From: JAJPKK01 sp963781195
GTDB taxonomy: Bacteria; Pseudomonadota; Alphaproteobacteria; Rhizobiales; Xanthobacteraceae
Length of the DNA: 64,000 nucleotides
Assembly: GCA_963781195.1 (NCBI GenBank)
Contig: CAWAEZ010000017.1
Location: 21,073 to 85,072 of the forward strand
Direction of reading: 5' to 3'
Shown: positions 27,263 to 35,355 of the stretch, piece after piece
How the letters are laid out: the number at the start of each line of letters is the position of its first letter
How positions within the stretch are numbered: position 1 is the first letter of the stretch
Notes under the pieces: model-generated
The model's database searches: none
What the model was told of the DNA's origin: nothing
The model's input: only the letters and a program-made list of their open reading frames with translations
Program-made: the position numbers and the translations under genes

Positions 27263-28447
27263 TCAGCTTCGGCCGCGCGACACCCGCTCGATCTCGGCAC
27301 GCACCAAGCGTTCCACCAGGTTCGGCAGGTTGTCGTCGAGCCAAGCTTTGAGCATCGGCTTGAGCATCTCGCGCACCAGGTCGTCGAGCGTGCGGGAGTT
27401 CTGGACGAGCACCGTCTGAGCGAGCGTGTTGAACGCGAGGTCCACCGCCGCGCTCGTTCGCGGCGACAGCAGGCCGGCGTCGCCGGACGGCCGCAGCATT
27501 GCCGGCGGTGTCGCTGGCACGCCATTCGAACGCGCCCGCACGGCTTCGCTCGTCGCCGGCTCCGGCCGCGCCGGTTGGGGTCGGTCCGACTCCTCGTAGG
27601 GCTGCTCGGATCGCGCCGGCTCAAATCGTGCCGGCTCCGGCCGCACCGATTCCACTCTGCTGGCCTCGGCTCGCGCCATTTCGGCTCGGGCCATTTCAGC
27701 TCGGGCCATTTCGACTCTGGCCGCTTCCAGCCTCGCCGATTCGGCTCTCGCCAACTCGGACCATGCCGCGTCGGCTCTCGCCGAATCGGCTCTCGTGGAG
27801 TCGGCTCTCGCCGATTCGATTCTTGCCGAGTTGGATTGTGGGGGCTCGGACCGTGGCAAGTCTGACCGCGGCAAGTCGAACCGCGGCGGCTGGACCCGTC
27901 CAGGCTCAGGACGCGCCGGTTCCGGCCATGCCGATTCGAACCTCGCCGATTCCGAGTCTTCGGCCTCAGGCTTCGCGGCAGAGGGCTTTGAACGCTCGAA
28001 CCGGATCGCTGCCGGCCGCGGCGGCTCGGTCGCGGAGGGCCGTGCTGCCCCCGGCCATGCGGGCTCGATCCTGGCTGCGGTGGCCCGCTCCGGTTTCGAT
28101 TCCGGCGGTTGCGGCGCACGGATCGCTTCGGCGACGAGGTCGGGCTTCGGCGGTTCGGGTGCTGCTGCCTCGGCGTTGGCGCGCGAGACCCCCGGCGGAT
28201 GCGAGCCGCTCATGTCGAAGACGTCGTTGGCGGCGACGGACGGCGTTTGCGGATCGTCGAACCCGTCCACCCGGTCATCGATATCGTCCGGCGATTCGGC
28301 TGGCGCTGCCGCAGCCGGCTCCTGCGCCGCAGCCGTCCGCGGCGGCGCCGGAATCGGCCGACCGCTATCGTCCTCGGCGATGATGCGACGAATGGAGGCA
28401 AGAATTTCCTCCATGGTCGGCTCCTGCGATTTGGCCGGTTGAGACAT
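27263..28447 (-). CDS. popZ: PopZ-family (DUF2497) polar organising protein with expanded repeat linker
   Basis: PopZ forms polar condensates that anchor the chromosome origin region and recruit cell-cycle kinases in alphaproteobacteria. The two hallmarks are here: the amino helix EPTMEEILASIRRIIAEDD and the carboxyl assembly helices RTLDDLVREMLKPMLKAWL and DNLPNLVERLVRAEIERVS. Between them lies about 300 residues of acidic/proline-rich linker with many ARAE-, ARADS- and ARVE-type repeats (about residues 195-285), much longer than in Caulobacter PopZ (177 aa in total). The valS-popZ-tolC order is typical of the group. Confidence 0.85.
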   Translation of the reverse strand: MSQPAKSQEPTMEEILASIRRIIAEDDSGRPIPAPPRTAAAQEPAAAAPAESPDDIDDRVDGFDDPQTPSVAANDVFDMSGSHPPGVSRANAEAAAPEPPKPDLVAEAIRAPQPPESKPERATAARIEPAWPGAARPSATEPPRPAAIRFERSKPSAAKPEAEDSESARFESAWPEPARPEPGRVQPPRFDLPRSDLPRSEPPQSNSARIESARADSTRADSARADAAWSELARAESARLEAARVEMARAEMARAEMARAEASRVESVRPEPARFEPARSEQPYEESDRPQPARPEPATSEAVRARSNGVPATPPAMLRPSGDAGLLSPRTSAAVDLAFNTLAQTVLVQNSRTLDDLVREMLKPMLKAWLDDNLPNLVERLVRAEIERVSRGRS

Positions 28448-28563
28448 CGAGACTTTCCCTTGCGATCAACGCAGACGCGGCGATGTTGCGCCCGCGAATC
28501 GCGGCTGGCAGGTCAGCTTTAACAGATTCGCGAGTATTCCAGTTGAACGCGCAAACACAAGGA

Positions 28564-28587
28564 AGGCTGGGACATTACGCCCAGCCT
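28564..28587 (-). terminator. Rho-independent terminator candidate after tolC
   Basis: Perfect 8-bp stem AGGCTGGG/CCCAGCCT with an 8-base loop, about 100 bases past the tolC stop on the minus strand. It is followed by a T-rich stretch (TCCTTGTGTTT), which is not a strong run. Confidence 0.6.
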
Positions 28588-28683
28588 TTCGCACGAGATC
28601 GACGAGCTGTCGCGACGTCGGAGTCGGGTCGGCAGAGCCGCCGGCTGATCGGCGTGCTCGCGATCACACGCTCGAAGTTTGCT

Positions 28684-30129
28684 TCAACGTCCGTCGGGAT
28701 TGCGAACGCCGGCCCAGGCGTCGCGAATCTGATTGTAATGCACCACCGGATCATAGAGCGGGATGTTCAGTCCGAGCTTCGGCAGGTTCAACTCTCCGAC
28801 GCCCGCCAACACCGTGTACGAGGCGACGACCCGATCGTGCTGCGCGGTCACCAGCGCGGTGCGCGCATTGACGAGCGCGATGATCGCGTTGAGGACGTCG
28901 AGGGTGGTGCGCTGTCCGACCCGCGCCTCCTCGCGCACGCCGTTGAGCGCGATCTCGGCGCTCGCCACCTGCGTCTGGGTCGCGTAGATCTGCGCCTTGG
29001 AGGCTTCCAACTGCGCCCAGGTGGTCTGCACGTTCGCCTGGACCGCGTCGCGCGCGGTATCGAGATCGATGCGCTTCTGGCCGACCGTCTCCTTGGCTTG
29101 GCGAATCAGCGAGTATTCGCTGCCGCCCTGGTAGATCGGCACGCTGAGCTGGCCGAGCACGAAGGCGTTGAACTGCTGCAGCGCCTGACGCGTCAGGTCG
29201 GTTTCCCATTGCTGTTGCACGGTCCCGGTCAGGTTCGCAGTCGGATACAGCGAGCCTTCGTTGATCTTGACCTGCAGCATCGCGAAATCGATGCCGAACA
29301 TGGCGACGCCGACGCTCGGGTGCCGTGCTCGCGCGAATTGGATGGCGACCGGCAGCCGCGGCGGCAACAGGCGGTCGACCGGCGCGCCCGGCGCGAGCGT
29401 ACCCGGCTCGACGCCGATCACCTGGCGATAGGTTGCCCGCGAACGCGAGAATTGCGCCTCGGCGGAGAGCACTTGCGCGCGTCCCGCCGCAAGGTTGGTT
29501 TCGGCCTGGGCGACGTCGGTGCGCGTGACCTCGCCGACGATGAAGCGATCGCGGGTCTGGCGCAGCTGTTCCTGCAGCACTTCGACGTTGCGCCGCTGCA
29601 GTTCGAGGAGCGCGGTGTCGCGAAGCAGGTCCATGTAGGCGGTGGCGGCATTGAGCAGGATGGTCTGCTCGGTCACCCGCAGCGTTTCCCGGGCAATCGA
29701 CGTATTGGATTCGGCCTGCCTGGTCCGGTTGGCGGTCTGAAGGCCGTTGTAGACGGTCTGGTTGACCGTGACGCCGACGGCGCTGGGCGTGTAGCCGGCG
29801 GCCGTACGCGGATAGTTGGGTGTGCCGACCAACGGCGACCCGGCCCCGACCTGGGCCGCGGTGAACGGCGTCTTCGACACGCCGGAAGTGTATTGCTGGC
29901 CGACCGAGGCGGTCGCGGTGACGCGCGGCTTGTAGCCGGACAGCGCCTGCGGAACGCCTTCGTCAGTGGCGCGCACCACGGCGCGCTGCGAATTGAGCTG
30001 AGGGTTGTTCACGTAAGCCTGGATCAGCGATCCAGGCAAGGTATCCGCGGATGCGCCAAGGCAACCGATCGCACCGACGACCGTGCCGAGACCAATCCAC
30101 CGCCGTATAATCCGGGCCCCCAAGTGCAT
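28684..30129 (-). CDS. tolC: TolC-family outer-membrane channel
   Basis: Trimeric outer-membrane exit duct used by RND pumps and type I secretion. After a signal peptide ending near ASA, the protein starts SLIQAYVNNPQLNSQRAVVR and shows the two internally repeated helical-barrel halves (AYMDLLRDTALLELQRRNVE and QTTWAQLEASKAQIYATQTQ). A family motif GQRTTLDVLNA is present near the end. 481 aa. Linked to the PIMT-like gene upstream and popZ downstream. Confidence 0.92.
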   Translation of the reverse strand: MHLGARIIRRWIGLGTVVGAIGCLGASADTLPGSLIQAYVNNPQLNSQRAVVRATDEGVPQALSGYKPRVTATASVGQQYTSGVSKTPFTAAQVGAGSPLVGTPNYPRTAAGYTPSAVGVTVNQTVYNGLQTANRTRQAESNTSIARETLRVTEQTILLNAATAYMDLLRDTALLELQRRNVEVLQEQLRQTRDRFIVGEVTRTDVAQAETNLAAGRAQVLSAEAQFSRSRATYRQVIGVEPGTLAPGAPVDRLLPPRLPVAIQFARARHPSVGVAMFGIDFAMLQVKINEGSLYPTANLTGTVQQQWETDLTRQALQQFNAFVLGQLSVPIYQGGSEYSLIRQAKETVGQKRIDLDTARDAVQANVQTTWAQLEASKAQIYATQTQVASAEIALNGVREEARVGQRTTLDVLNAIIALVNARTALVTAQHDRVVASYTVLAGVGELNLPKLGLNIPLYDPVVHYNQIRDAWAGVRNPDGR

Positions 30130-30363
30130 TCCCCGTAGATCAACGCGAAAGGGCGACTTTGCCTACGCGAGATTACGCCACCGAAGCCGCACCATACGCA
30201 ACCGTCGCCGGACGCAAAACAGAGTTCTGCACTTGGAGGATCGAAAAACGGCGACTGGCGCAAGCCTGCAACACCGTTGTTTTTGCGCCGCAAGGGGTTG
30301 CTTCCCGCATGCCGCAGCCGCGAATACCGCGATTGCACGCGTCCTGCCGAGCAAAAAGCGGGA

Positions 30364-31065
30364 TTAGAAGACGAATGCTGGCGCCCGGCCGAAGCCCGGC
30401 AGGAGCGGCGCGGAAGCATCGAACAATACCCGGCCGCCGACCTCACCGCGAACGTCGCGGAACAACGTGGCCTTGCCGACCCAACTCACCAGCGCGGCCT
30501 CGCCTTGGCTCATGCCGGCTCCGTCATACACCACGGTTACGAATCGACCGCCCTCGGCGAGTTGCACGAACAGCGCGTCGGGAATCGCTTCGACACCCCC
30601 TTCAGCGAGAATCACGTCGAACGGTGCTCCCGCTGGCCATCCGCCCGCGAGCGGTCCGGCCGCGGATACGACCTCGGCAAATCCGAGGCGTCGCAGGTTC
30701 GACGCGGCGACATCGGCGAGCGCCGGATCTTCCTCGAGCGCCACCACCGCTGCGGCGAGACGGCTCATCACCGCGGCCGAGTAGCCGGTTGCGCTGCCGA
30801 TCACCAGGACGCGATCCGACGGTGAAACCGCAGCCGCCTGGATGAGCTTGGCGGTCAGTTCGGGCTTGACCAAAAACCGCGCGGCTCCCCCGGACGACGG
30901 CAGCGCCAGGTCGCGATCGAGGTAAGCCTGTGCCGACAGCCGCTCCGGCACGAACGCCTCGCGCGGGATCTCCAGCATCGCGTCGATGAGATCGAGGTCG
31001 GTGACGTCATTGACGCGAATCTGACTGTCGACCATGGCCCTTCGGGCCGCCTGAAAATCGACCAT
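30364..31065 (-). CDS. PIMT-like methyltransferase, variant AdoMet motif
   Basis: Second PIMT-family protein in the window. From the ATG at 31065, which has AGGAGG 4 bases upstream, it reads MVDFQAARRAMVDSQIRVND, the form usual for the paralogue beside tolC in Rhizobiales. The glycine motif is VLVIGSATGYSAAVMSRL instead of the VLEVGTGSGYQA of pcm at the left edge, and the post-motif acid is in VVALEEDPAL. Whether it is an active isoaspartyl methyltransferase is uncertain. 233 aa. Confidence 0.85.
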   Translation of the reverse strand: MVDFQAARRAMVDSQIRVNDVTDLDLIDAMLEIPREAFVPERLSAQAYLDRDLALPSSGGAARFLVKPELTAKLIQAAAVSPSDRVLVIGSATGYSAAVMSRLAAAVVALEEDPALADVAASNLRRLGFAEVVSAAGPLAGGWPAGAPFDVILAEGGVEAIPDALFVQLAEGGRFVTVVYDGAGMSQGEAALVSWVGKATLFRDVRGEVGGRVLFDASAPLLPGFGRAPAFVF

Positions 31066-31341
31066 GCCGCCTCCTGCCCGTAGCGCCGGAACTCGGGCAC
31101 GGTTCTGCGGCACCGTCGGCCAAAAGGCAAGGCGGAACGGGACCGCGAAACGGGACCGCGGGCCGGCGATCGGGGCGCCGTCGAACGCGGGCCCGCGGCC
31201 ATCACCCCGGCTCCCGGGCGAGACCTCCGGGTCCGGCAGACCCCGGGCTAGCCATCCGGTCAGTTGTGCGGCGCCGGGGACGCGCCCACCTTCGTCCCAG
31301 ACATTGCCGATCCCGACATCGTGGCCACATTGGAGCAGCAC

Positions 31342-32223
31342 ATGGCAGATGCCCTTTCCCAATTCTCACGACACCTCGAGTCCACCATCGATGCCGCAGC
31401 GCGCGCGGTCGTCGCGGTTCACGGCCGCGGCCGGCTTCCGTCGAGCGGCATCATCTGGGAGCCCGGCCTCGTCGTCACCGCGGAGGAGACGGTGGCGCGC
31501 GACGCCGATCTGGCGCTGACGCTTCCCGACGGACGGCGCGTCGAGGCGACCCTCGCCGGGCGCGACCCGTCGACCGACATCGCGGTGCTCCGGTTTGGCG
31601 GCGAGGCTGCGGCGCCGGCGCCGACCTTCGCATCCGATCTCCGGCCGGGGCACCTTGCCGTCGCGGTTGGACGCGCCCACGGGGACGTGGTCGCGGCGCT
31701 CGGAATCGTCGCGCTCGCCGGCGGACCCTGGCACAGCTCCCATGGCGGGAAGATCGATGCCAACCTCCGATTCGACCTGCGCCTGCCGGTCACGGCGGAA
31801 GGCGGCGCGCTCGTCAGCGCCGAAGGCACGCTGATCGGCATGGCCGTCCACGGTCCACGCCGGCGCGTCCTCGCCATTCCGGCGACGACCATTGCCCGGG
31901 TGGTGCAGGCCATCAAGGACAAAGGGCACATCGCGCGGGGCTATCTCGGCGTCTCCCTGCAGTCGGTGCCGATCCGCGACGGCGAGCATCATCGCCGCGC
32001 TGCCATGGTGGTGACGGTCGATCCGTCCGGTCCCGCGCATGCGGCCGGACTGTTGCAGGGCGACATTCTCGTCGCCATCGATGGCGAGCCGGTGACCGGC
32101 GTGCGCGGGGTCTACCAGCGCCTCGGCCCCGACAGCGTCGGCCGCAAGGTCGCGGTCGATCTGCTGCGGGCCGGCGCCCCGACGTCCGCGCAGGTCACCG
32201 TCGCGGCGCGACCGCACGGCTGA
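31342..32223 (+). CDS. Trypsin-like/PDZ protein with degenerate catalytic triad (pseudoprotease)
   Basis: DegP/HtrA-like fold without signal peptide. Alignment by motif with the neighbouring intact protease gives VVTAEETV in place of VLTNSHVV (His to Glu49), DPSTDIAVLRF keeping Asp79, and LPVTAEGGALVS in place of LNPGNSGGPLVS (Ser to Glu153). The carboxyl third is a PDZ domain starting GYLGVSLQSVP and including GPAHAAGLLQGDILVAIDG. The ATG at 31342 has GGAG 6 bases upstream; the frame is open to 31264. It probably binds peptides rather than cleaving them. First gene of a three-gene operon; 7 bases separate it from the LuxR gene. Confidence 0.82.
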   Translation: MADALSQFSRHLESTIDAAARAVVAVHGRGRLPSSGIIWEPGLVVTAEETVARDADLALTLPDGRRVEATLAGRDPSTDIAVLRFGGEAAAPAPTFASDLRPGHLAVAVGRAHGDVVAALGIVALAGGPWHSSHGGKIDANLRFDLRLPVTAEGGALVSAEGTLIGMAVHGPRRRVLAIPATTIARVVQAIKDKGHIARGYLGVSLQSVPIRDGEHHRRAAMVVTVDPSGPAHAAGLLQGDILVAIDGEPVTGVRGVYQRLGPDSVGRKVAVDLLRAGAPTSAQVTVAARPHG

Positions 32224-32230
32224 GCCACCG

Positions 32231-32839
32231 GTGCCCGCCGCCCCTCACCGAAATGCTGCGATCCACGTCGCCTTGGCGATCGCGGATCGGGCATTGCGGG
32301 AGCGGCTGGCGCACGGGCTGCGGGAGTCGGAAAATATCGTGTCCGCCCCCGTCGGGGATGCCGACGTCACCGTCGCCGACCGGGAGCAAGACATCACCGG
32401 ACCGGTGATCGCGCTGGGCCCATCGCGCGCGGCCGCGGCCTGGGCCGCGACCTGGGCCGCGGACGTGCGCGCCGTGCTGCCGGTCGATGTGGCGCCGGCG
32501 GTGCTCGCCGCGGTCGTCACGGTCATCGCCGCAGGACTTGCCGTCGCGGCGCCACCCGGCGCATCCGATGAGAGTGCCGCGCCCACCGGCCGGTGGGCCG
32601 CAGCGCTCGAACTTTCGGAAGCGGAGGACGACGAACGCGCGGTGGCACTGACCGCGCGCGAGCGTGAGGTTCTGACGCTTTTGGCGTCGGGAGCCTCGAA
32701 CAAGGCGATCGCGCGGGCGCTCGGAGTTTCCGTGCATACCGCCAAATTCCACGTCGCCTCTCTCACCGAAAAGCTCGGCGCCAGCGGCCGTCTCGAAGCC
32801 GTCGCCATCGCGCTGCGCAGCGGACTGATTATGCTGTGA
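32231..32839 (+). CDS. LuxR-type HTH regulator with degenerate receiver domain
   Basis: The carboxyl part LTAREREVLTLLASGASNKA through SVHTAKFHVASLTEKLGASG is a clear GerE/LuxR helix-turn-helix. The amino part looks like a response-regulator receiver (HVALAIADRALRERLAHGL, DADVTVADREQD, VIALGPS) but lacks the standard acidic pair and the conserved Lys (VRAVLPVDVAP), so phosphorylation control is unlikely. GTG start. Its stop overlaps the GTG start of the following protease (GTGA), so the two are coupled. 202 aa. Confidence 0.82.
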   Translation: MPAAPHRNAAIHVALAIADRALRERLAHGLRESENIVSAPVGDADVTVADREQDITGPVIALGPSRAAAAWAATWAADVRAVLPVDVAPAVLAAVVTVIAAGLAVAAPPGASDESAAPTGRWAAALELSEAEDDERAVALTAREREVLTLLASGASNKAIARALGVSVHTAKFHVASLTEKLGASGRLEAVAIALRSGLIML

Positions 32840-33963
32840 GCCGCGCCGTGTTTCGCCTGAGCGCCCCGCCCTTCGACGCCGTGGACCCGACCCATCTTCC
32901 ATCTGCTGCCGGACATGCCTACATGACGTCCATGCTCAATACACACATCGAGTTCTCCGATGCCGCGGGCGACCTCGGCAGCGAGCGCGCGACCCACCGG
33001 ACGGACGAGACTTCGATCTCGATGCTCGACACCCTGTCCGAGGGAATCGCGGCGGTCGTCGACAAGATCGGCCCGGCGGTGGTGCGGGTCGAGACGCCGC
33101 GGCGGGGACGCGCCGCCGGCGGCCTCGGCTCCGGCGTCATCATCTCGCCGGACGGCCTCGTGCTCACCAACAGTCACGTCGTCAACGGGCACCGCGAGCT
33201 GCGGCTGACCGACACCGAAGGACGGGTGATGGAAGCAGGCCTCATCGGCGAGGACCGTGACACCGACCTCGCCTTGCTGCGCGCCGCCTCGCACCGACCT
33301 TTGCCGGCCGCGGCGCTCGGCGATTCCAAACGGCTCCGACGCGGCCAATTCGTCATCGCGATCGGCAACCCGCTGGGATTTGAGTTCACCGTCACCTCCG
33401 GCGTGGTCTCCGCGCTCGGCCGTTCGCTGCGGGCGTCCAACGGCCGCCTGATCGAGGATGTCGTTCAGACCGACGCCGCGCTCAACCCCGGCAATTCCGG
33501 CGGCCCGCTGGTGTCGACGCGCGGCGAGGTGGTTGGCATCAACACCGCGGTCATTGCTGGTGCGCAGGGCATCTGCTTCGCCGTGGCGAGCAACACCGCG
33601 CAGTTCGTGCTCGGGGAGCTGATCCGGCACGGCCGGGTGCGGCGCGCTTACGTGGGCGTGACGGCGCAAACCGTGCCGGTGCCGCGCCGCTACGCGGTCG
33701 AGGCCGGGCTGCTGAACCGGCTCGGCGTGCTGGTGACGGGGATCGAGGCCAACAGCCCGGCGGCGAATTCCGGCCTCGAGACGCAGGACATCATCATCGG
33801 CCTGGGCAGCGACCAGATCGCAGGCATCGACGATCTCATCCGCCTGCTGGATGGCAGCCGAGTCGACAGCGATATCAAGATCAGGGTGCTGCGCTTCGGC
33901 AAGGTGCTCGAGTTCGGCATCCGCCCGGTCGAGCGGCAGCCGCCGCGCGATGCCGGGAACTAG
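32836..33963 (+). CDS. S1C trypsin-like/PDZ serine protease, intact triad
   Basis: HtrA-type protease. Triad residues are His114 in VLTNSHVV, Asp144 in DRDTDLALLR and Ser221 in NPGNSGGPL. The PDZ domain begins AYVGVTAQTVPVP and contains GIEANSPAANSGLETQDIII. I see no cleavable signal peptide or membrane helix at the amino end, so a cytoplasmic location is possible. GTG at 32836 overlaps the preceding stop; an ATG at 32923 is the alternative start, and the protease core begins around residue 63. Confidence 0.9.
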   Translation: MSRAVFRLSAPPFDAVDPTHLPSAAGHAYMTSMLNTHIEFSDAAGDLGSERATHRTDETSISMLDTLSEGIAAVVDKIGPAVVRVETPRRGRAAGGLGSGVIISPDGLVLTNSHVVNGHRELRLTDTEGRVMEAGLIGEDRDTDLALLRAASHRPLPAAALGDSKRLRRGQFVIAIGNPLGFEFTVTSGVVSALGRSLRASNGRLIEDVVQTDAALNPGNSGGPLVSTRGEVVGINTAVIAGAQGICFAVASNTAQFVLGELIRHGRVRRAYVGVTAQTVPVPRRYAVEAGLLNRLGVLVTGIEANSPAANSGLETQDIIIGLGSDQIAGIDDLIRLLDGSRVDSDIKIRVLRFGKVLEFGIRPVERQPPRDAGN

Positions 33964-33983
33964 GTCCCGGCATTTTCGTTTTC
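33950..33983 (+). terminator. Rho-independent terminator enclosing the protease stop codon
   Basis: A 9-bp stem (ATGCCGGGA with TCCCGGCAT) closes a 6-base loop that contains the TAG stop codon of the protease gene, followed by TTTCGTTTTCG. Confidence 0.8.
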
Positions 33984-34155
33984 GCCGCAACATGAGCAAG
34001 CATGTCGAAGCGCGTGGCTGCGCCCTGAGCGGAGCGCGCTTTCCTGCCGCGGCGCTGAGGTGGCGCCGAGCCAAATCGAGCTTTGAATAATCATCTCGGG
34101 GTCGCTAAGTTGCCACCACATCCAACGGCGCATGTGCGTCAGGAAAGGCTATCCC

Positions 34156-34452
34156 ATGAAATTGTCCCAGCGATTGAAATCATCCACGGTCGTTGTGCTG
34201 GTTGGCGCGGGGATGCTCCTCGGCGGCGCGAGCGGCGGCCTCGCGCAGAGCCCCGCCCCTGCCAAGCCGGCGGCGACCGCGACCACCCCCGCGCCCTCCG
34301 ATTCCGACAAGAAGGTAGGCTCGGAGAAAAAGGCGGACAAAAAAGCGGTATCGAAGGAGTGCTCGGACCAAGCGAGCGCCAAAGGTCTGCACGGCAAGGA
34401 GCGCAAGGCGTTCCGAGCCGAATGCAAGAAGAATGGCGGCAAGCCCACGTGA
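34156..34452 (+). CDS. PsiF-family small secreted protein
   Basis: 98 aa from the ATG at 34156, preceded by AGGAAAGG. A signal peptide (MKLSQRLKSSTVVVLVGAGM, cut near LAQ) leads into a Pro/Ala/Lys linker and one PsiF motif, SKECSDQASAKGLHGKERKA, with the paired cysteines (C76 and the one in ECKKNGG). The E. coli relative is phosphate-starvation induced; function is unknown. Confidence 0.82.
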   Translation: MKLSQRLKSSTVVVLVGAGMLLGGASGGLAQSPAPAKPAATATTPAPSDSDKKVGSEKKADKKAVSKECSDQASAKGLHGKERKAFRAECKKNGGKPT

Positions 34453-34511
34453 CCGGCTGATGCGAAGCGCTCAAGCGCGACGCAAGCACGGTTGCCGCAA
34501 GGATCCACGCG

Positions 34512-34536
34512 AAAGGCCGGGGTAGCCCGGCCTTTT
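34512..34536. terminator. Bidirectional terminator between psiF-like and omp genes
   Basis: A 10-bp stem (AAAGGCCGGG with CCCGGCCTTT) and GTAG loop lie between two convergent genes. The T-run follows on the plus strand (TTTTC) and a shorter one on the minus strand. Confidence 0.85.
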
Positions 34537-34567
34537 CGACTCGTAGGCCCTGGCGGTGAACAGGGGC

Positions 34568-35266
34568 TCAGCGATCCCACAGCCGATAGTTCAAGCCGAG
34601 CCTCACCACGTTCTCGTTCAGATTGAACGAGATCGGGCCGACGCCGCAGGCGACCGCGCAACTGATCCCGCTGTGGTCCATGTAGAGATATTCGAGCTTG
34701 GCGCTCCAGCGGTCCGCCAGGAGGTATTCGACGCCGACACCCACCGTCCAGCTCAGGTTGATCTTCGACTGCGTCCCGAACGGAATGCCGACGATGTCGG
34801 TCGACAACTGGGCAAACGACAGTCCGGCGGTCACGTAGGGCAGGAACGGGTCGAATGCGAGACCGAAGCGCAGCCGCGCCGTCCCCACCCAGTCGCTCCT
34901 GAATTCGCAGCCCGGCCCGCAGGCGGGCGTCACGATGGTCGTGTGGAAGCGCGACGCATCGAGATCGACTTCCTCGCCGATCACCAGGGGGGCGAGAGTC
35001 TGCAGATTGTACCCGACCGTGCCGCCGATGAGGCCGCTCGTCGCCTTGTAGGCTCCGCCCTGCATGTCGGGGAAGTCGTACCAGTTCGGGTCGCCGAAGC
35101 CGCCGCCAGCGTTCACCCCGACATAGAGGCCGGTCCAGTTGTAGAATGGTACCGGACTCAAAGCCGACGGGTAAGCCGGCGCCGCTGAAAAGATGTCGGT
35201 GGCCGCAGCCGCACCGGCGGTGAGGCAAGCGGCCAGCGCGAGCCCCAAAGACATGATTTTCTTCAT
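34568..35266 (-). CDS. Outer-membrane beta-barrel protein (Omp25/RopB-like)
   Basis: 232 aa from the ATG at 35266. Signal peptide MKKIMSLGLALAACLTAGAA is followed by YNWTGLYVGVNAGGGFGDPN, the usual opening strand of rhizobial porin-like OMPs. It ends VVRLGLNYRLWDR, a terminal strand with an aromatic residue near the end. Four cysteines lie in two pairs (ACGPGCEF and SCAVACGVG). The open frame extends upstream without signal-like sequence. Confidence 0.88.
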   Translation of the reverse strand: MKKIMSLGLALAACLTAGAAAATDIFSAAPAYPSALSPVPFYNWTGLYVGVNAGGGFGDPNWYDFPDMQGGAYKATSGLIGGTVGYNLQTLAPLVIGEEVDLDASRFHTTIVTPACGPGCEFRSDWVGTARLRFGLAFDPFLPYVTAGLSFAQLSTDIVGIPFGTQSKINLSWTVGVGVEYLLADRWSAKLEYLYMDHSGISCAVACGVGPISFNLNENVVRLGLNYRLWDR

Positions 35267-35355
35267 GGCAGGTCCCACTTCATGCTCCCACATGCGGCGA
35301 TGCGCATGATGCCAATCCAATGTCCTCACCCGCGGCGACGGTCGCCGCGGGCGCA

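Noticed and set aside
31264..31341. Upstream extension of the pseudoprotease frame
   Set aside because: No ribosome-binding site at the upstream start, whereas the ATG at 31342 has GGAG at 6 bases.
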